A stretch of DNA of 43,099 nucleotides from Aalborgiella sp031424795 (GTDB taxonomy: Bacteria > Pseudomonadota > Gammaproteobacteria > Burkholderiales > Burkholderiaceae_C): assembly GCA_031424795.1 (NCBI GenBank), contig JANPIC010000054.1, forward strand, positions 1-43,099, given 5' to 3'. The notes beneath the pieces are model-generated. The model was not told the origin of the DNA, searched no databases, and saw only the letters and a list, made by a program, of their open reading frames with translations. Within the stretch, counting starts at the first letter, position 1; every line of letters begins with the position of its first letter. The translations under genes were made by a program, and so were the position numbers. Of the stretch, positions 31,107 to 38,789 are shown piece by piece.

Positions 31107-32447
31107 TCAAGCCTTCAGCAAAGACTCACCACGCATTTGGTCCGCAGCGGTTTCACGCTGGCGAATCACATGCGCCATGTCGCCATCGACCAGCACCTCA
31201 GCCGCACGGCCACGGGTGTTGTAGTTGCTGGCCATGCTCATGCAATAAGCGCCGGCAGACAAGACGGCGAGTAAATCGCCTTGTTTGACGTTCAAAGCGC
31301 GGTCTCGGCCAATCCAGTCGCCGCTTTCGCAAACGGGGCCGACAACATCATATACAACGTCAAAAACAGTATCATTTATGCCTTTAGCCAGTGTATTTAT
31401 TGCCTGTTCAGCTATATTAACAATAGCGTGATAGGCTTGGTACATGGCGGGTCGGGGCAGATCGTTCATGGCTGCGTCGATGATGCAGAAGTTCTTTTGT
31501 TCACCAGGTTTGAGGTACAACACCTCTGTGATGCAGATGCCAGCGTTTCCTACAAGTGAGCGACCTGGCTCAATCATCAGCTGGCGCTGCCCAAAGCCGC
31601 GTGCGTCTAGCTTGGCGAGTAGTTTGTGCCACAGCGCATCGGCTTTTGGCGGTGTTTCGCCGTTGTAATTGATGCCCAAGCCGCCGCCAAAGTCGAGGTG
31701 ATGAATCGGGATGCCTGCCGCTTCTATGCTTTCAACCAAGTCCAACATGCGGTCTACAGCATCCAAATATGGGCTTTCGAGTACGATTTGCGAGCCAATG
31801 TGGCAGTCAATGCCGACGACTTTCAGGCCTGGCAATGCTGCCGCGCGTTGGTAAGTCAGCACAGTTCGGTCATGTGCCACGCCAAATTTGCTGCCTTTGA
31901 GACCTGTGGAGATGTAAGGGTGGGTTTGTGGGTCGACGTTGGGGTTGACCCGAAGGCTGACGTTGGCAGTTTTACCGATTGAGAGGGCAACTTCGCTCAA
32001 AACCTCTAATTCGGCCTCGCTTTCCACATTGAAACAGCCCACGCCTCCTTGCAGCGCTTGCTTCATTTCAGCCCGGGTTTTACCCACGCCCGAGAAAATG
32101 ACCAAAGCTGGATCGCCACCAGCGGCGATGACGCGGTCTAGCTCACCGCCAGAGACGATGTCAAAACCGCAACCCGCTTGGGCGAATACTTGTAGCACGC
32201 CTAGCGAAGAATTGGCCTTCATGGCGTAGTGCACGCGCGCTTTTCGCCCTGCAAAACCGCGTTGGTAGGCACTCAGCGCATCCAGCATGGAAGCTTTGGA
32301 GTAAACAAACAAAGGCGTGCCGTGCTGAGCTGCTAAATCGGCAACACGTTGGTTTTCAACATACAAATCGCCGTTTTTGTAGGCAATGTGGGGGTGGCCG
32401 GGGAGTAAATCAGTAGAGTTTGGCGGCAGGGATGCGGTAAATGACAT
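31107..32447 (-). CDS. lysA: Diaminopimelate decarboxylase carrying a repeat-encoded insertion
   Basis: This PLP enzyme makes lysine from meso-diaminopimelate. Of its 446 residues, the PLP lysine is K77 in HYAMKANSS; HIGSQ, DFGGGLGINY, EPGRSLVGNAG, the substrate region VGPVCESGD and GAYCMSMASNYN are all intact. Between MNDLPRPAMYQAYHAI and VYDVVGPVCES, residues about 339-359 (VNIAEQAINTLAKGINDT) are encoded by a copy of the dispersed repeat on the coding strand. Relatives have a shorter, variable loop here, so the insertion probably lengthens a surface loop by about ten residues without loss of function. LptM is encoded immediately upstream (24 bp), the usual pair. Confidence 0.95.
   Translation of the reverse strand: MSFTASLPPNSTDLLPGHPHIAYKNGDLYVENQRVADLAAQHGTPLFVYSKASMLDALSAYQRGFAGRKARVHYAMKANSSLGVLQVFAQAGCGFDIVSGGELDRVIAAGGDPALVIFSGVGKTRAEMKQALQGGVGCFNVESEAELEVLSEVALSIGKTANVSLRVNPNVDPQTHPYISTGLKGSKFGVAHDRTVLTYQRAAALPGLKVVGIDCHIGSQIVLESPYLDAVDRMLDLVESIEAAGIPIHHLDFGGGLGINYNGETPPKADALWHKLLAKLDARGFGQRQLMIEPGRSLVGNAGICITEVLYLKPGEQKNFCIIDAAMNDLPRPAMYQAYHAIVNIAEQAINTLAKGINDTVFDVVYDVVGPVCESGDWIGRDRALNVKQGDLLAVLSAGAYCMSMASNYNTRGRAAEVLVDGDMAHVIRQRETAADQMRGESLLKA
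31368..31432 (-). repeat. Dispersed palindromic repeat, copy 7, inside lysA
   Basis: Minus-strand (coding) reading: GCTAT-N7-ATAGC-N8-CAATAAATACACTGGCTA with tail AAGGCATAAATGATAC. It keeps the exact spacing of the intergenic copies and an open lysA frame. Two core bases differ (ACACTGG for ACGCCGG). Confidence 0.88.
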
Positions 32448-32471
32448 AACGAAATGGAAAAATACTAGTTT

Positions 32472-32735
32472 TTATTTGGTAGCAGGTGCCGTCATGGGCG
32501 AGCGCGTACTAGAGGTGCTTTTGTCAGTATCGTTGGTGGCTGGCGCGCTGAGCGTTTCCACAATGCTTGAGCGTTGCGCTGCTTCTGGCGCTGTAGGTAA
32601 ATACAACGAGCCGCGTTGTCCGCAACCAGCTAATGCGAATAATGCAAATAAGCTCAAAGATGCAGACACTATGCCCACATTTTTCTGCACCATGCGTGCA
32701 ATTTTGTTACCATGGCCTGATTGATTATTTTTCAT
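32472..32735 (-). CDS. lptM: LptM-like lipoprotein (YifL family)
   Basis: This 87-residue outer-membrane lipoprotein has an N-terminal signal (VGIVSASLSLFALFALAGC) and the family motif GCGQRGSLYLP. LptM helps the LptD-LptE lipopolysaccharide translocon mature. The C-terminal Ser/Thr/Ala-rich tail is unstructured. It lies directly upstream of lysA, where it is found in many proteobacteria. AAGAG lies 8 nt before ATG 32735. It diverges from cyaY across about 30 bp. Confidence 0.85.
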   Translation of the reverse strand: MKNNQSGHGNKIARMVQKNVGIVSASLSLFALFALAGCGQRGSLYLPTAPEAAQRSSIVETLSAPATNDTDKSTSSTRSPMTAPATK

Positions 32736-32763
32736 GATTTAACTCTTTCTGACTAGCATTGTA

Positions 32764-33096
32764 ATGACTGACCTTGAATTTTTAGACCAAGCTGAAAGTG
32801 CCCTCAAAGCGATTGAGGCTTGCTGTGATCGTATCAACGATGCCGGTGAGGCTGATATCGACAACCAGCGCACCGGCGGCATGATCACGCTGAGCTTTGA
32901 AAACAAGAGCCAAATCGTCGTGAATTTGCAAAAACCACTGCAAGAAATTTGGCTTGCGGCCAAGCGTGGTGGCTACCACTACAAATGTATCAATGGTCAG
33001 TGGCAAGACACCAAAAGTCAAGCAGAGCTGTTTGCCCATTTGTCGGTTTGCGCGAGCGAACAGGCGCAAACTAACTTAGTTTTTAAACAAATCTAG
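32764..33096 (+). CDS. cyaY: Iron donor protein CyaY (bacterial frataxin)
   Basis: This 110-residue cytoplasmic frataxin binds iron and modulates iron-sulfur cluster assembly on IscS/IscU. The acidic N-terminal helix (DLEFLDQAESALKAIEACCDRINDAGEADIDNQ) and core GGMITLSFENKSQIVVNLQKPLQEIWLAAKRGGYHYKCINGQW match the family. The 3' end overlaps the converging penicillin-binding protein gene by 21 bp, so neither gene has a separate terminator there. Confidence 0.93.
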   Translation: MTDLEFLDQAESALKAIEACCDRINDAGEADIDNQRTGGMITLSFENKSQIVVNLQKPLQEIWLAAKRGGYHYKCINGQWQDTKSQAELFAHLSVCASEQAQTNLVFKQI

Positions 33097-35493
33097 GATC
33101 GAGCTTTTTTCTTCGACGCTACCAGGTTTAGCATCACCGGGGCTCAGGTTCAGCAGTTCATCTTGCTCTTTCTTAGGTAGTCCCCACGAGTCACCTAAAC
33201 CTAAGCTGCGCACGCCTGTACCTGCAAACTCTGTGTAAGCCCAGTCGCCATTGGCTTTGGTCAGCCCTTCTGGGGGGGTTAATGTCGCAATGGGCACGCC
33301 TTGTAAAGCCTGTTGCATGAAGTTAATCCAAATCGGCAAACTCAAGCCACCACCCGTTTCCGCGTTGCTGCTGCCAAGTGGTTTGGGGTTGTCATAGCCC
33401 ATCCAAACCACAGCAGTCAGCGTCGGGTGAAAGCCTGCAAACCAGGCATCAATGGCGTCATTGGTCGTGCCCGTTTTTCCAAAAATATCGTTGCGACCCA
33501 GTACACGTTTGGCGCTAGCGGCGGTGCCAGAAGATGTCACTTCTTGCAGCAAACTGTTCATCACAAAAGCGTTGCGTGCATCAATCACGCGCATGGACTC
33601 ATCCAACACAGGGGATTTTGTCTCAACAATCACAGCGCCTTTGTAGTCTGTTATTTTGCGAATCAAATAGGGGCTGACTCTGTAGCCGCCATTGGCAAAC
33701 ACAGAATAGGCGGTCGCCATTTGCATGGGAGTGGTAGAGCCAGCGCCCAAAGCCATGGTCAAGTAGGGTGGGTGGCGCTCTGCTTCAAAACCAAATTTGG
33801 TGATCCAGTCTTGCGTGTTTTGGGTGCCCACTTCTTTCAAAATACGAATTGAAATCATGTTTTTGGATTTTGCCAAACCGGTACGCATGGACATCGGACC
33901 ATCAAATTTTCCGTCAAAGTTCTTCGGTTCCCAAGGCTGCCCACCTGTGACAGAGGCATCAAAAAACAAGGGCGCATCGTTGATAACCGTAGAAGGTGAC
34001 AAACCCTTTTCCAGCGAGGCTGAGTAAACGAAAGGCTTGAAGCTAGAGCCTGGCTGACGCCAAGCTTGTGTCGCATGGTTAAACTTATTCTTATCAAAAT
34101 CAAAACCACCGACCAAGGCTTTGATGGCGCCATCGCGAGGGTCTAGGGCGACAAAGGCACTTTCAACTTCAGGTAATTGCGTAATTTCCCAAGTGCTTTT
34201 AGGGTTTTTGATAACGCGAATCAAGGCACCGCGACGCAGCTTAATATTGGCGGGTGCTTTGTCGGAAAGCGCAGATTGTGCGGCTTTTAAGCCATCACCG
34301 ACGATTTCAATCGTCTCTGCATTTTGCCGAATCGCAGTTACCTTTTTAGGTGTGACGGCAATGACAACGGCTGACTTCAAATCATCGTTGTCTGGATGTT
34401 CCGCCAATGCAACATCAATTTCATCATCAACATCTTCTTGTTTCTTTGGCAAGTCAATGAAAACTTCAGGGCCTCTGTAGGCGTGACGTTTTTCAAAGTC
34501 TAAAACGCCTTTGCGCAGGGCACGATAGGCAGCATTTTGGTCAGAAGCTTTCAGGGTTGTATAGACGTTCAAGCCCCGCGTATATGTTTCGGCACCATAT
34601 TGCGCGAAAACGAGTTGGCGTACAGTTTCAGCCACAAATTCCGCATGCACTTTGTCAATGTCGCTAGCAATTTTTAATTTCAAAGTTTCTTTGCTAGCCG
34701 CATCTGCTTGCGCTTTGGTGATGAAATCGTTTTCCAGCATCCGCTCAATGATGTAGAGTTGGCGAGTACGTGCACGGTCTGGGTTGACGATGGGGTTGAA
34801 TGCGGACGGCGCTTTGGGTAGTCCAGCCAACATCGCGGCCTCCGCAACCGTGATATTTTTTAGCGGTTTGCCAAAATAAACTTCCGAAGCCATGGCAAAA
34901 CCATAAGCACGTTGCCCTAAAAAGATTTGATTCATGTAAATTTCAAGAATCTGATCTTTTGTTAACAAACTTTCAAGCTTAAATGTTAATAATATTTCAT
35001 AAATCTTGCGGGTGTAGGCTTTTTCAGAAGACAAATACACATTTTTTGCCACCTGCATGGTGATGGTTGATGCGCCTTGGCTTTTGGCTTGCCCTAAATT
35101 GGCAATTGCTGCGCGCAACACACTTTTGTAATTGATGCCGCCATGCTCATAAAAATGGGCGTCTTCGATCGCTAAAACCGCGTCTTTCATGACTTTGGGT
35201 ATTTGCGAGATGGGTGTCAGGTTGCGCAACTCTTCACCGAATTCACCAAGCAAAACACCTTCTGCTGAAAAAATGCGCAAAGGCAGCTTGGGCCGATAGT
35301 CGAGCAAATCCGAAACATCTGGCAGTTTCGGATAAGCCACAGCCAAAGCCACAGCAACAACCAGAAAAACGGACGCAAATATGGCCGCAGCAATGCTCAA
35401 AGTCCAAAAAGCGACTTTTTTGAGCCAGCTAGAAACCGATAATTTAGTTTCGCGGTCAGAGGTGCCCGCAGTTTCAGGGGAGTTAGACGACAT
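33076..35493 (-). CDS. mrcA: Penicillin-binding protein 1A (bifunctional class A PBP)
   Basis: This inner-membrane peptidoglycan synthase of about 805 residues has one transmembrane helix (about 27-53). The GT51 glycosyltransferase domain shows EDAHFYEHGG (catalytic Glu), QGASTITMQVAKN and KILEILLTFKLE-like blocks. An OB-like insert follows, then the transpeptidase domain with SSFK (about 483), SKN and KTGTTNDA. The start is taken as ATG 35493; a TTG at 35505 would add four residues. It diverges from pilM, as is common in Burkholderiales and pseudomonads, where this gene is also called ponA. Confidence 0.95.
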   Translation of the reverse strand: MSSNSPETAGTSDRETKLSVSSWLKKVAFWTLSIAAAIFASVFLVVAVALAVAYPKLPDVSDLLDYRPKLPLRIFSAEGVLLGEFGEELRNLTPISQIPKVMKDAVLAIEDAHFYEHGGINYKSVLRAAIANLGQAKSQGASTITMQVAKNVYLSSEKAYTRKIYEILLTFKLESLLTKDQILEIYMNQIFLGQRAYGFAMASEVYFGKPLKNITVAEAAMLAGLPKAPSAFNPIVNPDRARTRQLYIIERMLENDFITKAQADAASKETLKLKIASDIDKVHAEFVAETVRQLVFAQYGAETYTRGLNVYTTLKASDQNAAYRALRKGVLDFEKRHAYRGPEVFIDLPKKQEDVDDEIDVALAEHPDNDDLKSAVVIAVTPKKVTAIRQNAETIEIVGDGLKAAQSALSDKAPANIKLRRGALIRVIKNPKSTWEITQLPEVESAFVALDPRDGAIKALVGGFDFDKNKFNHATQAWRQPGSSFKPFVYSASLEKGLSPSTVINDAPLFFDASVTGGQPWEPKNFDGKFDGPMSMRTGLAKSKNMISIRILKEVGTQNTQDWITKFGFEAERHPPYLTMALGAGSTTPMQMATAYSVFANGGYRVSPYLIRKITDYKGAVIVETKSPVLDESMRVIDARNAFVMNSLLQEVTSSGTAASAKRVLGRNDIFGKTGTTNDAIDAWFAGFHPTLTAVVWMGYDNPKPLGSSNAETGGGLSLPIWINFMQQALQGVPIATLTPPEGLTKANGDWAYTEFAGTGVRSLGLGDSWGLPKKEQDELLNLSPGDAKPGSVEEKSSILDLFKN

Positions 35494-35741
35494 TTTGTTC
35501 TGCAAAAAGGTATAAATGTTTAATTTAGAAAAGAGTGTTTCGACGCAGTCAAACGGACATTAGAACAAGTAAAAGGATTATCCACGACATCTGATGTACT
35601 TATTTCTGCCTATACTTCAACAAAATTACGTAAGTTTGTGTCACTCATAGCCTTTAGAGTCGTAGCATTTGTTGGATTGAGACTACACCTGCAGCTGCAA
35701 TCACTCGAAAATACCTGAAAACGCTCAACTTGCTGCTAGCA

Positions 35742-35770
35742 TTGTCGATACAAGGTGTATTTGCTGTAAC
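35742..35770 (+). promoter_or_regulatory. Candidate promoter of the pil operon
   Basis: TTGTCG (35742-35747), a 17-nt spacer and TGTAAC (35765-35770) lie about 50 bp before pilM. The spacer contains a short palindrome, ATACA-AGG-TGTAT. The rest of the 35506-35819 divergent gap shows no open frame or RNA gene that I can recognise; it must also hold the mrcA promoter. Confidence 0.3.
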
Positions 35771-35819
35771 AATTAGCACTGGGTTATTTGAAACGCTATA
35801 AACCAACTTTGGAAATGAA

Positions 35820-36899
35820 TTGAGTCTAATTGAATCATTATTTAGCCGTCAGCCAGCTCCTTTAATCGGGCTGGACGTTAGCTCGTCTGCGTTAAAAATG
35901 GCCGAGTTGAAACAAGGCAAAGCCAATGAGTGGGTTCTGCAAAAATGCGCCATTGAGCCTTTAGACCATGGTTGGATTGTTGATGGCACCATCGAAAATT
36001 TTGATGAGGTGTTAGCGGCCTTACGGCGTTTGTTGAAAAAAACAGGCACCAAAACCAAAAATATAGCGATGGCACTGTCACCGTCTGCTGTTATCACAAA
36101 AAAAATGATTGTTCCAGCTGGTTTGAGCGATCAAGAGCTTGAATCTCAGGTTGAAGCAGAGGCTAATCAATACATTCCTTTTGCATTAGAAGAAGCTAGC
36201 TTAGATTTTTGTGTTGTAGGCCCTGCAGCGAACTCTCCTGGTGATGTGGAAGTTTTAATAGCGGCATCACGCAAAGAAAAAGTTCAAGATCGACTTGCCC
36301 TCGCTGAGGCTGCTGGTTTAAAGCTAACAGTGATGGATGTAGAGTCTTATGCAGGACGCATTGCTTTGTCTAGACTTATAGCGCAACTTCCGAACAAAGG
36401 CGTTGGAGCCACAGTTGCATTGTTTGAGGTGGGAGCGCAAGCGACAAGTATGCAAGTTTTGCGAGATGATGCCGTGCTTTATGAGCGTGAACAACCTTTC
36501 GGTTCTGGGCAACTGTTGAAGTTGATTGTTAGGCAATATGGTTTAACCATGGAAGATGCCGTTATCAAGCGTCGTAATGCAGATTTACCTGATGATTACG
36601 GTACTGCAGTGTTGGAACCATTCGTAACTGGAATAAGTAATGAAATTGGCCGAGCGCTACAGTTTTTCTTTACAAGTACGCAGCACAACAGCGTTGATTA
36701 CATTATGTTGTCTGGTGAAGCTGGTATTTTTACAGGCTTATCAAAACTAGTGACTGGTCAAACGACATTTCCTTGTGCTGTGATTAATCCTTTTGAGGCT
36801 ATGGAAATTGACCAAAGCGTCAGAGAGAAAAAGCTGCGTGCAGAAGCACCTGGTTACATGATTGCATGTGGTCTAGCCATGCGGAGATATCAAAAATGA
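35820..36899 (+). CDS. pilM: Type IV pilus inner-membrane platform protein PilM
   Basis: This actin-like cytoplasmic protein (359 residues) forms a ring with PilN and connects the pilus motor platform to the envelope. Motifs are LIGLDVSSSALKMAEL at the N-terminus, VAMALSPSAVITKK-like and EVEAEANQYIPFALEEASLDF blocks, VLIAASRKEKVQDRL, and IMLSGEAGIFTGL near the end. The start is TTG 35820, preceded by GGAA at about 5 nt; the ATG five bases earlier (35815) opens only a two-codon frame (ATG AAT TGA) that overlaps it. It is the first gene of pilMNOPQ. Confidence 0.95.
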   Translation: MSLIESLFSRQPAPLIGLDVSSSALKMAELKQGKANEWVLQKCAIEPLDHGWIVDGTIENFDEVLAALRRLLKKTGTKTKNIAMALSPSAVITKKMIVPAGLSDQELESQVEAEANQYIPFALEEASLDFCVVGPAANSPGDVEVLIAASRKEKVQDRLALAEAAGLKLTVMDVESYAGRIALSRLIAQLPNKGVGATVALFEVGAQATSMQVLRDDAVLYEREQPFGSGQLLKLIVRQYGLTMEDAVIKRRNADLPDDYGTAVLEPFVTGISNEIGRALQFFFTSTQHNSVDYIMLSGEAGIFTGLSKLVTGQTTFPCAVINPFEAMEIDQSVREKKLRAEAPGYMIACGLAMRRYQK

Positions 36900-37531
36900 T
36901 TTTGATTAATCTATTACCTCACCGCGAGGCTGCAAAACTAAAACGCAAAGAGTCCTTCTTTGTTTCATTAGCTGCATCTGCTTTGTTGGGTTGTTTGCTT
37001 GCAGCTTTGGTTTTTGTTTGGTACCAAGTACAAATTACAGAGCAGCAAGCTAGAAATACGGTGTTACGCTCAGAAAATGCACGTCTTGATGTTCAAATCA
37101 AAGAAGTAGCCACACTGCAAAAAGAAATTTCGGGTTTGAAGTCACGTCAAGAGGCGGTGGAAGACTTGCAAACTGAGCGTAATTTACCTGTTCATTTGAT
37201 GAATGAGATTGTCAAGCAGGTACCAGATGGCGTGTTTATAAAAAACCTGAAACAAGAAGGTTCACTTGTTGCTTTAACTGGCGTTGCCCAATCCAATGAA
37301 CGCGTTGCAGAATTTTTAAGAAATTTGTCTAGCGAGAATCCATATGTCACCAAGCCTGAATTGGTGGAGATTGTTGCAGGTACAACTGCACTGACTCCAA
37401 AAGATCAGCGGCGCGTTTCAAATTTTGTAATCCGAGTGCAGCTTAAGAAAATCGCTGAAGAGAAAAAAGCTGCGACTCCGGTCGTCTCTCCCTCAAGTCC
37501 TGCTCCCGCTGTAACACCTGCGAAATCTTGA
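36896..37531 (+). CDS. pilN: Type IV pilus protein PilN
   Basis: This 211-residue inner-membrane protein starts with the invariant ILINLLPHREAAKLKRKE segment, which binds PilM. One transmembrane helix (FFVSLAASALLGCLLAALVFVWY) is followed by a coiled coil and a periplasmic ferredoxin-like domain. ATG 36896 overlaps the pilM stop (ATGA) and gives the canonical N-terminus; an upstream in-frame ATG at 36866 is inside pilM. The C-terminal tail is Pro/Ala-rich. Confidence 0.95.
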   Translation: MILINLLPHREAAKLKRKESFFVSLAASALLGCLLAALVFVWYQVQITEQQARNTVLRSENARLDVQIKEVATLQKEISGLKSRQEAVEDLQTERNLPVHLMNEIVKQVPDGVFIKNLKQEGSLVALTGVAQSNERVAEFLRNLSSENPYVTKPELVEIVAGTTALTPKDQRRVSNFVIRVQLKKIAEEKKAATPVVSPSSPAPAVTPAKS

Positions 37532-37542
37532 TCAGTAAGACC

Positions 37543-38226
37543 ATGTCAATCAAATCTGCTAAAAATATAGATTTAGCCCAGCTTGGTAGGAATATTTCCA
37601 GCCAATTTCAAGGTTTAAACAAAGACGATCCGGGCTCGTGGCCTGCGTTTCCGCGCTATTTGTGTTATGTGCTGGTTACTTTGCTCGTTCTTGGTTTGCT
37701 TTGGTATTTTTGGCTAAGCAGTTCAAATGAAGAGCTTGTTGCGGAAGAGGGTAAGGAAGTCACCTTGCGCACTGAATATAAAAGTAAATTAGCCCAAGCT
37801 GTCAATTTAGAGGCACTCAAAAAGCAGCGTGAACAAGTTTTGCAATACGTGACGCAATTAGAGAAACAATTGCCTAGCAAGGCTGAGATGGATGCGCTGT
37901 TGTCTGACATCAACCAGGCCGGTCTAGGGAGAAGTTTGCAATTTGAGCTGTTCCGACCTGGCCAAGTCAATGTGAAGGAATACTATGCTGAGCTGCCTAT
38001 CGCTGTCAAAGTGACAGGCAATTACCATGACATTGGCTCTTTTGTAGCTGATGTTGCCAATTTATCGCGAATTGTCACGCTTAACAATCTAGCGCTTTCA
38101 CCTGTGGCTGGCAAAGAAGGCACACTAGCTCTGGAGTCTACTGCGAAAACTTTTAGGTACTTAGATGCTGAAGAAATCGCTGATCAACGCAAAGCAAAAG
38201 ACAAAGCGGCTGGAGCTAAAAAATGA
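37543..38226 (+). CDS. pilO: Type IV pilus protein PilO
   Basis: This inner-membrane protein of about 227 residues dimerises with PilN. It has an N-terminal NIDLAQLGRNISSQFQGLNKDDPGSWPAFPR, one transmembrane helix (YLCYVLVTLLVLGLLWYFWL), a coiled coil (EALKKQREQVLQYVTQLEKQLPSKAEMDALL) and the PilO domain (LFRPGQVNVKEYYAELPIAVKVTGNYHDIGSFVADVANLSRIVTL). ATG 37543 fits the family; a TTG at 37528 overlapping the pilN stop is the coupled alternative. Confidence 0.95.
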   Translation: MSIKSAKNIDLAQLGRNISSQFQGLNKDDPGSWPAFPRYLCYVLVTLLVLGLLWYFWLSSSNEELVAEEGKEVTLRTEYKSKLAQAVNLEALKKQREQVLQYVTQLEKQLPSKAEMDALLSDINQAGLGRSLQFELFRPGQVNVKEYYAELPIAVKVTGNYHDIGSFVADVANLSRIVTLNNLALSPVAGKEGTLALESTAKTFRYLDAEEIADQRKAKDKAAGAKK

Positions 38227-38789
38227 GCCGTACATTGAATCATCTTAAGGGGTACGCAGTTCAGTCATGCGTACTCAGTGTTGTATTTTTACTTAGCGGC
38301 TGTTTTAGTTCTAAGGATGCGGAGCTTCAGCAGTGGATGGTTGAGCAAAAAGGTAATACGCCAGCTAAAGTGGCTCCCATTGCGGCGCCGAAAAAATTTG
38401 TACCTCAAGCTTATACGCAACAAACTGCTATGGAGCCATTCAATAATCAGAAGTTATTGCAAGCACTGCGTAGAGACTCCTCACAATCAGCGGCAAATTT
38501 AGCTCTTATTTCTCCTGAACTTGCACGTAGGAAAGAAGCATTAGAAAGCTTTCCGCTTGATACTGTTTCCATGGTGGGTACTTTGAACAAGAAAAATTCA
38601 CCTGTGGCATTGTTAAAAGTTGATAAATTGCTCTACCAAGCTAAGGTGGGTAATTATGTCGGTCAAAACTATGGTCGAATTTTAAAAATTTCAGATTCGG
38701 AAATAGTGCTAAGAGAAATTGCACAAGATGCATCTGGTGAGTGGGTTGAACGAAAAGTGAACTTGCAGTTGCAAGCGAAAGAAAAATGA
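38223..38789 (+). CDS. pilP: Type IV pilus lipoprotein PilP
   Basis: This 188-residue inner-membrane lipoprotein has lipobox LLSGC (Cys about 27), a flexible periplasmic linker and a C-terminal beta-domain (LESFPLDTVSMVGTLNKKNSPVALLKVDKLLYQAKVGNYVGQNYGRILKISDSEIVLRE) that contacts the secretin PilQ. It bridges the PilNO platform to the outer membrane. It overlaps pilO and pilQ by ATGA at both ends. Confidence 0.95.
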   Translation: MSRTLNHLKGYAVQSCVLSVVFLLSGCFSSKDAELQQWMVEQKGNTPAKVAPIAAPKKFVPQAYTQQTAMEPFNNQKLLQALRRDSSQSAANLALISPELARRKEALESFPLDTVSMVGTLNKKNSPVALLKVDKLLYQAKVGNYVGQNYGRILKISDSEIVLREIAQDASGEWVERKVNLQLQAKEK

